DNA from: Paramagnetospirillum marisnigri
Lineage (GTDB): Bacteria; Pseudomonadota; Alphaproteobacteria; Rhodospirillales; Magnetospirillaceae
Reading direction: 5' to 3'
Length of the DNA stretch: 64,000 bases
NCBI RefSeq assembly: GCF_001650715.1
Contig: NZ_LWQT01000109.1
Location: 124,001-188,000 of the forward strand
Position 1 is the first letter of the stretch; each line of letters opens with the position of its first letter. A program made the translations under genes and the position numbers. This document shows, piece by piece, positions 25,489 through 33,735 of the stretch. The notes beneath the pieces are model-generated. The model was not told where the DNA came from. It saw only the letters and a list, made by a program, of their open reading frames with translations, and did not search any database.

Positions 25489-26946
25489 TCAGGCGGCCTT
25501 CCAGGGGGCCTTGAACTTGCTCCAAACCGGGCTGTTGATGGCCATGTCCATGTCACGGGCGAAGATGGCGAAGCCGTCATAGCCGTGATACGGACCGGAG
25601 TAATCCCACGAGTGCATCTGGCGGAAGGGCACGCCCATCTTCTGGGTCGCGTACTTCTCCTTGATGCCCGAGCCGACCAGGTCGGGACGGATCTTCTCGA
25701 TGAACTTCTCCAGTTCGTAGCCGGTCACGTCGTCATAGATCAACGTGCCTTCCTTGACGTAGTGGCCGGTGCGCTGATAGTCGTCGTTGTGGCCGAATTC
25801 GTAGCCGGTACCGACGATCTTCATGCCCAGGTCCTCGTAGGCATTGGCGACGTGACGGGGGCGCAGGCCGCCCACATACAGCATCACCTGCTTGCCATCG
25901 AGCCGCGGCTTGTACTTGGCGACGATGGAGTCGACCAGGCCCTGGTACTTGGCGATGACCTTCTCGGCATTGGCCTGGATGGTCTCGTCGAACTGCGCCG
26001 CGATCTTGCGCAGGGAAGCGGCGATCTGGGTCGGGCCGAAGAAGTTGTATTCAACCCAGCTGATGCCGTACTTCTCTTCCATGTGGCGGCAGATGTAGTT
26101 CATCGACCGGTAGCAGTGGATGAGGTTCAGCTTGGCCTTGGGGGCCCGAGCCATTTCCGCCAGGGTGGCGTCGCCCGACCACATGCCGATGACGCGCAGG
26201 CCCATCTCTTCCAGCAACTTGCGGGACGGCCAGGCGTCGCCACCGATGTTGTAGTCGGCGATCAGGTTGACGTCATAGGGGCCGGTCTCGAACTCGGGCA
26301 CGCCCTTCTCGAAGACCCAATCCCGGATGGCGTCATTGGCGATGTGGTGGCCCAGCGACTGGGACACGCCACGGAAGCCTTCGCAACGCACCGGAACGAT
26401 GGTCTTGCCGGTTTCCTTGTGCTTCTTCTTGGCGACGGCCTCGATATCGTCGCCGATCAGGCCGATCGGGCACTCGGACTGGATGGAGATGCCCTTGTTG
26501 AGGGGGAACATCACGTCCAGTTCGTCGATCATGGCGTCCAGGTTCTTGTCGCCACCGAACACGATGTCGCGTTCCTGGAAGTCCGAGGTCACCTGCATGG
26601 TGACGAAGCTGTCGATGCCGACGGTGCCGTTGAAGTAGTTCCGGCGCTGGGACCAGGAATACTGACCGCAGCCGACCGGGCCATGGCTGATATGGACCAT
26701 GTCCTTCACGGGACCCCACACCACGCCCTTGGAACCGGCATAGGCACAGCCACGGATGGTCATGACACCGGGGATCGACTTGATGTTGGACTTCACGCCA
26801 CAGCCGGTGGTGCCGGCTTCGTCGGTGGGCTTGGCCACCGCGAGATGCTTGGCGCGGCGCTTGCCGGACTTTTCCGGATACGCGTCAAGGACTTCCTTGA
26901 TCAGCGCCTCGGCGGCGGCGGAATCATTGGTATAATCGAGGCTCAT
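25489..26946 (-). CDS. nifD: Nitrogenase MoFe protein alpha subunit NifD
   Basis: The 485-residue protein shows P-cluster ligands in [15 protein letters not shown] and [10 protein letters not shown], and [13 protein letters not shown]. The FeMo-cofactor cysteine is in [11 protein letters not shown] and the cofactor histidine in QMHSWDYSG. It is the catalytic subunit of molybdenum nitrogenase. ATG 26946 is used because AAGGAGAGGG precedes it and MSLDYTND fits the family start. Confidence 0.98.
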   Translation of the reverse strand: MSLDYTNDSAAAEALIKEVLDAYPEKSGKRRAKHLAVAKPTDEAGTTGCGVKSNIKSIPGVMTIRGCAYAGSKGVVWGPVKDMVHISHGPVGCGQYSWSQRRNYFNGTVGIDSFVTMQVTSDFQERDIVFGGDKNLDAMIDELDVMFPLNKGISIQSECPIGLIGDDIEAVAKKKHKETGKTIVPVRCEGFRGVSQSLGHHIANDAIRDWVFEKGVPEFETGPYDVNLIADYNIGGDAWPSRKLLEEMGLRVIGMWSGDATLAEMARAPKAKLNLIHCYRSMNYICRHMEEKYGISWVEYNFFGPTQIAASLRKIAAQFDETIQANAEKVIAKYQGLVDSIVAKYKPRLDGKQVMLYVGGLRPRHVANAYEDLGMKIVGTGYEFGHNDDYQRTGHYVKEGTLIYDDVTGYELEKFIEKIRPDLVGSGIKEKYATQKMGVPFRQMHSWDYSGPYHGYDGFAIFARDMDMAINSPVWSKFKAPWKAA

Positions 26947-26971
26947 GGCCCTCTCCTTCGTCTTTGGGGAA

Positions 26972-26999
26972 TGAGCCCTCCATCCTTTAGGAGGGCTCA
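26972..26999. repeat. Hairpin between nifH and nifD
   Basis: TGAGCCCTCC and GGAGGGCTCA form a ten-base perfect stem with an eight-base loop, just after the nifH stop on the minus strand. Such intercistronic hairpins often protect the nifH message and raise NifH over NifDK. No T-tract follows. Confidence 0.8.
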
Positions 27000-27014
27000 C
27001 CGTTCACCAGATCC

Positions 27015-27932
<918 letters not shown>

Positions 27933-27980
27933 TTAGAAACTTGTCGGCGGAGGACCCAACCTCTGCCACGCCTTCCTCAT

Positions 27981-27996
27981 CGCAACCGGCGTGCCA
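27981..27996 (-). promoter_or_regulatory. Sigma-54 promoter of nifHDK
   Basis: The minus strand reads TGGCACG-CCGG-TTGCG, essentially consensus. The predicted start site lies about 65 bp before the nifH ATG. Confidence 0.93.
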
Positions 27997-28086
27997 ACTC
28001 CGCCGCTGCACCGCAAAAAACTTTTTCATTATGTTTTTCAATGCGTTGACCATGCCGATCAGGCAGATGCACGGTTTTTAGGCGTC

Positions 28087-28102
28087 TGTACGGAACCCGA
28101 CA
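28087..28102. promoter_or_regulatory. NifA upstream activator site 1 of nifH
   Basis: TGT-ACGGAACCCG-ACA is an exact TGT-N10-ACA, about 91 bp upstream of the nifH -24 element. Confidence 0.88.
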
Positions 28103-28116
28103 AAGCCGCGACAGAG

Positions 28117-28132
28117 TGTTCCAAGCCCAACA
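28117..28132. promoter_or_regulatory. NifA upstream activator site 2 of nifH
   Basis: TGT-TCCAAGCCCA-ACA is a second exact site, offset by exactly 30 bp from the first. That is close to three helical turns, so both sites face the same side of the DNA. Confidence 0.85.
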
Positions 28133-28170
28133 GCGGCCAGGACTCTGGGGCCGAATGTGGGGTTCATGAC

Positions 28171-28186
28171 GGGTATGTTTCTTGCA
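28171..28186 (+). promoter_or_regulatory. Possible -24/-12 element facing draT
   Basis: GGGTATG-TTTC-TTGCA keeps GG, a ten-base spacing and TTGCA, but departs from TGGCAC at several places. It would start transcription about 28 bp before the draT ATG. It may be chance. Confidence 0.35.
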
Positions 28187-28224
28187 TGCGGTTTTGGTGA
28201 CATCCGGGGGGAACCACAGGAACC

Positions 28225-29064
28225 ATGACCGAAAAGCAGCTTCCGCGCCTTGGCCACAGCACCAACCTGATGGGCCTGTCCACCAATTTCCTGGGCAGCA
28301 CCAGCTTCAATGACGATCCGCATGACCTGCACATCTCGGGCGTGCGCGAGATGAACCCCACCATGTTCGAGATGCTGGAGCAGTCGGACAGCCTGGAGGA
28401 TGCGGGCGACGCCTTCTATAAATACATGATGGCCATGTTCGGCATCGATCCCGAGCAGCACGAGGCCGAAGCCGAGGCCAAGGGTAAGGACGGCAAGCGG
28501 AATGTCAGGCGCTACCGGTCCAGCTTCCTGCGGCTGCTGAAGGGCTGGGGTTATGATTCCAACGGCCCCGAGGGCGCCGTCCTGAAAGGATGGGTGGAAA
28601 GCCGCTTTGGCCTGTTCCCCACCTATCATAAGGAGATGATCACCCGTTTTTCCACGGCTGGCTGGATGGCCTATGTGGAAGAGAAGATGTCCTCGCGCTT
28701 CCACAACAATTCCATCTACTGCCAGCTCGACATGCTCTACGAGTTCTGTCAGTGGGCGCTGACCCGCCATGTGGCGGTGGGAAAGCGCCATGTCACCCTG
28801 TACCGGGGCATCAACTCCTTCGACGAGCACCAGATCGTCGAGCGCATCGACAAGAAGACCGTGGTGATGCGCCTCAACAACCTGGCGTCCTTTTCCAGCG
28901 ACCGCACCGTGGCCGACTGTTTCGGCGACACCATCCTGACGGTGTCGGTGCCGCTGGTGAAAATCGTCTTCTTCAACACCCTGCTCCCCATTCACCCGCT
29001 GAAGGGCGAGGGCGAGTACCTAGTGGTCGGGGGCGATTACCGCGTCTCCGCCTCCTATTTTTAA
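28225..29064 (+). CDS. draT: Dinitrogenase reductase ADP-ribosyltransferase DraT
   Basis: The 279-residue enzyme transfers ADP-ribose from NAD+ to NifH Arg101 when ammonium rises or energy falls, turning nitrogenase off. The R-S-E pattern of arginine ADP-ribosyltransferases is visible as TLYRGINSF, LASFSSDRT and EGEYLV. The N-terminal HSTNLMGLSTNFLG segment is also DraT-like. AGGAACC precedes the ATG. It diverges from nifHDK and lies 17 bp upstream of draG; PII proteins normally control its activity. Confidence 0.96.
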   Translation: MTEKQLPRLGHSTNLMGLSTNFLGSTSFNDDPHDLHISGVREMNPTMFEMLEQSDSLEDAGDAFYKYMMAMFGIDPEQHEAEAEAKGKDGKRNVRRYRSSFLRLLKGWGYDSNGPEGAVLKGWVESRFGLFPTYHKEMITRFSTAGWMAYVEEKMSSRFHNNSIYCQLDMLYEFCQWALTRHVAVGKRHVTLYRGINSFDEHQIVERIDKKTVVMRLNNLASFSSDRTVADCFGDTILTVSVPLVKIVFFNTLLPIHPLKGEGEYLVVGGDYRVSASYF

Positions 29065-29081
29065 AGAGAAAGAGTCCGATC

Positions 29082-29966
29082 ATGAGCGTTCCGTCCCTGT
29101 TTGATCGTGCCCTGGGCGCCTATCTCGGCTTCGCCGTCGGCGACGCACTGGGCGCCACTGTCGAATTCCTGACAAAAGGCGAAATCCAGGAAAAGTACGG
29201 CGTCCACCGCAAGATGATCGGCGGCGGCTGGCTGCATCTGGCGCCGGGCCAGATCACCGACGACACCGAGATGACGCTCTGCCTGGGCCGCTCCCTGATC
29301 AACAAGGGAACCCTGGATGCCAAGGATGTCTGCGACGAATTCGCCGAGTGGCTGAAGACCGGACCGGTGGATGTGGGCAACACCTGTCGCCGCGGCATCC
29401 GCCGTTACATGACCCATGGCAGCGTTGAAGGCCCCTATTGCGAGGGCGATGGCGGCAACGGCGCCGCCATGCGCAATCTGCCGGTGGCGCTGGCGACCCT
29501 GGGCAAACCCGAACTGATGGAACAGTGGACCCTGGCCCAATGCCACATCACCCACCACCACCCGCTATCGGACGACGCCTCGGTGACCCTGGGACGCATG
29601 GTGCAGGAACTGGTGCTGGGCAACGGCATGAAGGCGGCGCGCGAGGAGGCGGGCAAGCTGGTGGACAAACACAAGAGCTTCCGCTTCGAATCGGTCCGCT
29701 TCCAGTCCACCGCCTATATCGTCGACACCATGCAGACGGTGCTGCACTACTATTTCATCACCGACTCTTTCCGGAACTGCCTGATCGAAGTGGTCAACCA
29801 GGGCGGCGACGCCGACACCACCGGCGCCATCGTCGGCATGCTGGCCGGTGCCACCTATGGGGTGCAGGACATCCCGGCGCCATGGCTGAGCAAGCTGGAC
29901 AAGAAGGTGGCCTCGGACATCCGCACCCAGGTCAACGGATTGCTGAAGCTGGCGGACGCGTCGTAG
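29082..29966 (+). CDS. draG: ADP-ribosyl-dinitrogen reductase hydrolase DraG
   Basis: The 294-residue enzyme removes ADP-ribose from NifH and restores activity. Dinuclear metal ligands typical of the DraG/ARH fold are visible in ITDDTEMT, the GGNGAAMRNLP loop and QGGDADTTGAIVGM. The start at 29082 follows AGAGAAAGAG. The length is the one I recall for the Rhodospirillum protein. It shares a transcript with draT. Three 17-bp repeats and a hairpin follow its stop. Confidence 0.97.
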   Translation: MSVPSLFDRALGAYLGFAVGDALGATVEFLTKGEIQEKYGVHRKMIGGGWLHLAPGQITDDTEMTLCLGRSLINKGTLDAKDVCDEFAEWLKTGPVDVGNTCRRGIRRYMTHGSVEGPYCEGDGGNGAAMRNLPVALATLGKPELMEQWTLAQCHITHHHPLSDDASVTLGRMVQELVLGNGMKAAREEAGKLVDKHKSFRFESVRFQSTAYIVDTMQTVLHYYFITDSFRNCLIEVVNQGGDADTTGAIVGMLAGATYGVQDIPAPWLSKLDKKVASDIRTQVNGLLKLADAS

Positions 29967-29974
29967 CACTCATA

Positions 29975-30024
29975 CAAAGTTGAAGGGGCGGCAAAGTTGA
30001 AGGGGCGGCAAAGTTGAAGGGGCG
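29975..30024. repeat. Three tandem 17-bp repeats after draG
   Basis: The unit CAAAGTTGAAGGGGCGG occurs at 29975-29991, 29992-30008 and, lacking its last base, 30009-30024. The GAAGGGGCG part of the last unit is the left arm of the hairpin that follows. The terminator arm appears to have been duplicated by slippage. Confidence 0.9.
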
Positions 30025-30045
30025 CCCCTCGCGGGACGCCCCTTC
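30016..30045. terminator. Hairpin terminator between draG and the convergent nifB operon
   Basis: GAAGGGGCG (30016-30024) and CGCCCCTTC (30037-30045) form a nine-base perfect stem, with a possible inner CCC/GGG pairing. T-runs are weak on both sides. It lies between converging genes and may act in both directions. Confidence 0.6.
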
Positions 30046-30069
30046 GTCGATCTGCGAGCTTCCGCCACC

Positions 30070-30453
30070 TTACCGCCGCAGATCGATCTCGACGCCCGGC
30101 TCACCCGAGAATTCCACCAGGATATCCTCGTTGCGGACGATGTACTGACAGGCCAGCCGGTAGGGCGGGGGCATGTCGTTGGTTTCGGCATCGGCCAGTT
30201 GGGCCTTGGTCAGCTTGCCGTTCACCGACAGGGTCACCTTTTCCTTGTCGGTCAGATGGATGCCCGACGGACGCTTGTCGTCCAGGATGGTGACCTTGAT
30301 CAGGCAGGAGCCGCACTGGCCGTCCTGGCACTGGCAGGGAATGGCAACGCCATGCTGCTTGGCGACGCCCAGCAGGGTCTTGTTGTCGCCCGCCACCGCA
30401 TAGACGGTGATGTCCTTTTCCAGGGTGGGCGCGCTGAAGGTTACATTGGCCAT
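30070..30453 (-). CDS. Shethna FeSII-type 2Fe-2S ferredoxin
   Basis: The 127-residue protein has a plant-type 2Fe-2S site (CQDGQCGSCLIKV, with a further Cys in YRLACQYIV). Sequence similarity to the Azotobacter FeSII (Shethna II) protein is visible along its length, including KTLLGVAKQHGV, LTDKEK and DEILVEF-like ends. FeSII binds nitrogenase and protects it from oxygen by forming an inactive complex. The same role is inferred here. It is the last gene of the nifB operon, 32 bp after the SIR2-like gene. Confidence 0.85.
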   Translation of the reverse strand: MANVTFSAPTLEKDITVYAVAGDNKTLLGVAKQHGVAIPCQCQDGQCGSCLIKVTILDDKRPSGIHLTDKEKVTLSVNGKLTKAQLADAETNDMPPPYRLACQYIVRNEDILVEFSGEPGVEIDLRR

Positions 30454-30485
30454 GGTCTTTTGGTCCTCTCCAAGGTTTGGGTGGC

Positions 30486-31334
30486 TCAGTTGGCCGCGGT
30501 CAGGGTGGCAACCGCCTCGGACAGCGGCATGGTCACGGGCTTGATGCCTTCCAGTTCCAGGAACTTGTACTCGTTGCGGGTCAGGTCCTCGGGAACAACG
30601 GCATAGCGTGGGCCGCCGGAGCGCTTGCAGATCTGGCGGGCGAAGGTCCGCAGGATCTGGTCGTAGAAGCGACAGCCCAGGAAGACGAAGCCCCTGCCCG
30701 CCCGGCGGGTCTTCACCGCCTCGGGAATGGGGGTCTGGATGTCGATATCGGTCAGCACCTCCACATAGTCGGAGTCCGACACCAGCACGTCGCCGGTGGG
30801 CTGCGCCGCCCCGTGGGGCTTGTAGAGCACGGTGCCCCAGTTGTCGGCCTGATCGTCGGCGACGATGGCACCATCGGGGGTGACCGCCCGGGTCCAGACG
30901 CCGCCGTCGATGCGCCGTGCCTTGGAGGCGCCCTGGATGATGCCCCAGTCGGTGCGACCGGCGGCGTTCAGCGCTTCACGCATGGCGCCGTCATACCAGG
31001 TGTCGACGATCAGCGGCAGCTTGGGCAGCCCGGCCAGCCAGCGGTGCAGGGCATTGGGCTCGGGGACCGTCTTGAAGATGTCCGCCATCATGCGGTCGAC
31101 GGTGACCCGGTGCTTATGGGTCTCGATATACTGGGCGGCGTGCCACAGATTCTGTTTGATACGGCCGGGAACCCCGACCTTGCTCGCCATCAGCAGCGAC
31201 AGCTCGCGCGCTCCCGACGGCACCGGCGAAGCGCCATCCACCAGCAGAACATCCGGCCCCAGGAAAGGGATCAGATTGCCCGCGGCGATTTCGCCACCGA
31301 TTCCGGCCAGGAGAGACGTGGGGGAGTCCAGCAT
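30486..31334 (-). CDS. SIR2-like protein in the nifB operon
   Basis: The 282-residue protein resembles the SIR2-like (SIR2_2) domain. It has a nucleotide-loop-like segment NLIPFLGPDVLL near residue 20, a KPHG motif where sirtuins place the catalytic His, and FLGCRFYDQ near the C-terminus. The classical GAGxS motif is modified. It may bind or cleave NAD+; the substrate is unknown. ATG 31334 is two bases after the nifT stop, so coupling is strong. Its position inside a nif operon and close to NAD-using DraT suggests a role in protecting or tuning nitrogenase. Confidence 0.75.
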   Translation of the reverse strand: MLDSPTSLLAGIGGEIAAGNLIPFLGPDVLLVDGASPVPSGARELSLLMASKVGVPGRIKQNLWHAAQYIETHKHRVTVDRMMADIFKTVPEPNALHRWLAGLPKLPLIVDTWYDGAMREALNAAGRTDWGIIQGASKARRIDGGVWTRAVTPDGAIVADDQADNWGTVLYKPHGAAQPTGDVLVSDSDYVEVLTDIDIQTPIPEAVKTRRAGRGFVFLGCRFYDQILRTFARQICKRSGGPRYAVVPEDLTRNEYKFLELEGIKPVTMPLSEAVATLTAAN

Positions 31335-31336
31335 GG

Positions 31337-31552
31337 TCACTCCTCGCCGCCGCCGATCTTGCGGGCCTCCACCGTGATGGGCAGCCGGGTGTCGGCCGGC
31401 ATCTCGGGCATGGCGAAGGTCCAGCCGTTGGCGATCTTCGCCCAACCGCCCCACAGTCCTTCCTTTTCCATCTCGACCACGTTCTCTTCCAGGTCCTTCT
31501 TGGGGACATAGATCTCGTAGACTTCACCCTTCTTGCGGACCATGACCTTCAT
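31337..31552 (-). CDS. nifT: NifT/FixU family protein
   Basis: The 71-residue protein has the NifT pattern MKVMVRKKGEVYEIYVPKKD with a Trp-rich WGGWAKIANGW core. Its function is unclear; the gene is conserved near nifB and nifZ. It overlaps nifZ by 4 bp and ends two bases before the SIR2-like gene. Confidence 0.92.
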   Translation of the reverse strand: MKVMVRKKGEVYEIYVPKKDLEENVVEMEKEGLWGGWAKIANGWTFAMPEMPADTRLPITVEARKIGGGEE

Positions 31553-31818
31553 GACGGCATTCCCTCCAATTCGTGAGCCCGCATTCCCACCAGACGCTCG
31601 GCATCGACGAATTCGACCGCGTAGATGTAGAAACGGTTGAGATAGGTGCCCACATTGTGGACATAGCCGACCTCGCCCTTGCGGATCAGGACCTCGCCCA
31701 TCTTGGCACCGGGATAGGTCCCGTCGTTACGGACATCCCGCAGCGAGACGACCTGATCGCCGCGCTCGAACGTGGGCGGTTCCCACAGTTCGAAGACTTC
31801 TTCCGCCGCGTCGCTCAT
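31549..31818 (-). CDS. nifZ: Nitrogenase maturation protein NifZ
   Basis: The 89-residue protein has the SH3-like NifZ signature with FERGDQVVSLRDVRNDGTYPG and VGYVHNVGTYLNRFYIYAVEF. NifZ helps form the second P-cluster in the MoFe protein. It lies between fdxN and nifT on the nifB transcript. Confidence 0.93.
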   Translation of the reverse strand: MSDAAEEVFELWEPPTFERGDQVVSLRDVRNDGTYPGAKMGEVLIRKGEVGYVHNVGTYLNRFYIYAVEFVDAERLVGMRAHELEGMPS

Positions 31819-31884
31819 GGGCCACTCCTATCCTCGGATTGCCGACGGGCCGCCTTGGCGCGGCCCGCCGCCTTCGGTCGGGCG

Positions 31885-32073
31885 TCAGCCCTGGACGATG
31901 CAGCCCTCGACCGGGCAGACCGCCTGGCACTTGGTGGCGTCGCCGTCGCATTCGGTGCAGGCCGAGGCCTTGATCACATAGGTGCCGCCCTTGCTGCTGA
32001 TGGCGGCATTGGGGCATTCGAATTCACACGCACCACAGGAGGTGCACTCGTCAGCGATGATCTTGAGAGCCAT
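31885..32073 (-). CDS. fdxN: 2[4Fe-4S] ferredoxin, FdxN type
   Basis: The 62-residue protein has two cluster motifs, [12 protein letters not shown] and [16 protein letters not shown]. The second has the longer cysteine spacing usual in nif-linked ferredoxins next to nifB. It probably donates electrons to NifB or nitrogenase. It lies 47 bp below nifB, with GGAGAAC before the ATG. Confidence 0.93.
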   Translation of the reverse strand: MALKIIADECTSCGACEFECPNAAISSKGGTYVIKASACTECDGDATKCQAVCPVEGCIVQG

Positions 32074-32120
32074 GATGTTCTCCTTCCTTCTCTAAGCCGG
32101 GCGGGCCGCTTTGGGGCCGG

Positions 32121-33605
32121 TCAGGCGATGGACGCGGACTCGGTCCTGGTGCCGAACCGTTCGGCGTACCAGGCCGCGACCGCGGTCTCGATATATTCGA
32201 ACGGGTAGAGGTCGACGGCCTCGATCCCCGCTTTCTTCAGGTCATCCTTGGGGCAGCGGCCGATCTTGGCCACGAAGACGGTGTCGATGCCTTCCAGCGC
32301 CGCCAGGACCACATCCAGCTTGTCGTCGTCGCCATAGCCGCCGACACAGTAGTTGTCGGCCTTGCGATGGCCCGAGAAGCGCACGCCCTTGGCGTCCACC
32401 TCGAAAATCTGGAATTCCTGGGCATGGCCGAAATGCTGGTTGATGCGGCCGCCGCCCTTGGTGCAGATGGCGACCAGCTTGCGCGGGGCCTCTTCCACGG
32501 TCTCGGCCAGTTCGGCCTCGGCCACCGCCACCGCCTTGTTATGGTCGGCGCGCTCGCGCTCCACCACTTCGCGGTACAGGCGACGGGGCTCGGGATCGTA
32601 GCTCGGCATCTCGGGGATCTTGTCCAGGGTGAAGTCCTGGGACAGGTCCTCGCCCAGCATGCCCACCGCGTCGGCGCGACACTGGCGGCAGTGGCGCATC
32701 AGATTGGCGCCGCCCGCCAGCTTGTCCTGAATATCCTTCAACTCGGCGGGCTTGGGGCCGCGCTGGCCCGACAGGCCGAAGGCGGTACCGTGTGCAGCGT
32801 CGGAAATCAGCGGCATCACATTGTGCAAGAAGGCGCCGCGCGCCTTGATGGCGGCGTTGACCTCCAGCAGATGCTGATCATTGATGCCGGGGATCATCAC
32901 CGAGTTGATCTTGGTCAGGATGCCCTTCTCGGTCAGGCGCTCGAGGCCTTCCATCTGCCGCTCGTGCAGGATGCGGGCGCCCTCGACGCCGGTGTAGCGC
33001 TTGCCCTTGAAGTAGATCCAGGGATAGATCAGCGCGCCGATCTCGGGGTCCACCATGTTGATGGTGATGGTGACGTGGTCGATATTGTGCTCGGCCAGCT
33101 CATCCACATGGTCGGGCAGCGCCAGGCCATTGGTGGAGACGCAGAATTTCAGGTCGGGCAGCACCTTGGACACTTCGCGGAAGGTGGCCGAGGTATGGCG
33201 CCAATCGAACATGGAGTCGCCGGGACCGGCAATGCCCAGCACCGAAAGCTGCGGCACCTTGTTGGCCACCGCCACCACCTTGCGCGCCGCCTGTTCCGGG
33301 GTCAGCTTCTCGCTGGTGACGCCGGGGCGCGATTCGTTGGCGCAGTCATACTTGCGGTTACAGTAGTTGCACTGGATGTTGCAGGCTGGGGCGACCGCCA
33401 CATGCATGCGGGCGAAGTAGTGATGGGCCTGCTCGGAATAGCAGGGATGGTCCTTCACCTTCTCCCAGATATGGGCGGGCATGTCGCCCTGGGCATCGGA
33501 CGAGCCGCAGGAGCTCGAGGAACAGCCGCCGCCGACAGCGGGCGCGACTTCGGAAACCGGGCGGGACCGCGTGATGCTGGTCAGGGGTACGACGTTGCTG
33601 GACAC
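32121..33605 (-). CDS. nifB: Radical SAM FeMo-cofactor synthase NifB
   Basis: The 494-residue protein builds NifB-co, the 8Fe-9S-C core. The radical SAM site is CNIQCNYCNRKYDC, and other cluster cysteines lie in GGGCSSSSCG and CRQCRADAVG. A NifX-like domain is fused at the C-terminus (from about 390: RKLVAICTKGGGRINQHFGH). The start is taken as GTG 33605, because GAGGAG lies seven bases before it and no ATG fits. The promoter lies 39 bp upstream. Confidence 0.96.
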   Translation of the reverse strand: MSSNVVPLTSITRSRPVSEVAPAVGGGCSSSSCGSSDAQGDMPAHIWEKVKDHPCYSEQAHHYFARMHVAVAPACNIQCNYCNRKYDCANESRPGVTSEKLTPEQAARKVVAVANKVPQLSVLGIAGPGDSMFDWRHTSATFREVSKVLPDLKFCVSTNGLALPDHVDELAEHNIDHVTITINMVDPEIGALIYPWIYFKGKRYTGVEGARILHERQMEGLERLTEKGILTKINSVMIPGINDQHLLEVNAAIKARGAFLHNVMPLISDAAHGTAFGLSGQRGPKPAELKDIQDKLAGGANLMRHCRQCRADAVGMLGEDLSQDFTLDKIPEMPSYDPEPRRLYREVVERERADHNKAVAVAEAELAETVEEAPRKLVAICTKGGGRINQHFGHAQEFQIFEVDAKGVRFSGHRKADNYCVGGYGDDDKLDVVLAALEGIDTVFVAKIGRCPKDDLKKAGIEAVDLYPFEYIETAVAAWYAERFGTRTESASIA

Positions 33606-33643
33606 CGGCAGTCTCCTCGTCAAAGGGATCACGAGAAGGCTAT

Positions 33644-33659
33644 TGCAATGCCGATGCCA
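33644..33659 (-). promoter_or_regulatory. Sigma-54 promoter of the nifB operon
   Basis: The minus strand reads TGGCATC-GGCA-TTGCA, with -24 GG and -12 GC correctly spaced. The predicted leader to the GTG start is about 28 nt. Confidence 0.9.
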
Positions 33660-33703
33660 GATTGTGCAGCGCCGAAAAACGGCGGATTTCCGCGATTCAG
33701 GCC

Positions 33704-33725
33704 TCTGTCGCATGTGCGACAGAGC
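33704..33725. promoter_or_regulatory. NifA site of nifB inside a 22-bp palindrome
   Basis: CTCTGTCGCA and TGCGACAGAG are perfect reverse complements around two central bases. The inner TGT-CGCATGTGCG-ACA (33706-33721) is an exact NifA site. It lies 47 bp above the -24 element and just after the nifA stop codon, so it might also form a hairpin in the nifA transcript. Confidence 0.88.
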
Positions 33726-33735
33726 GTCGCGGATG

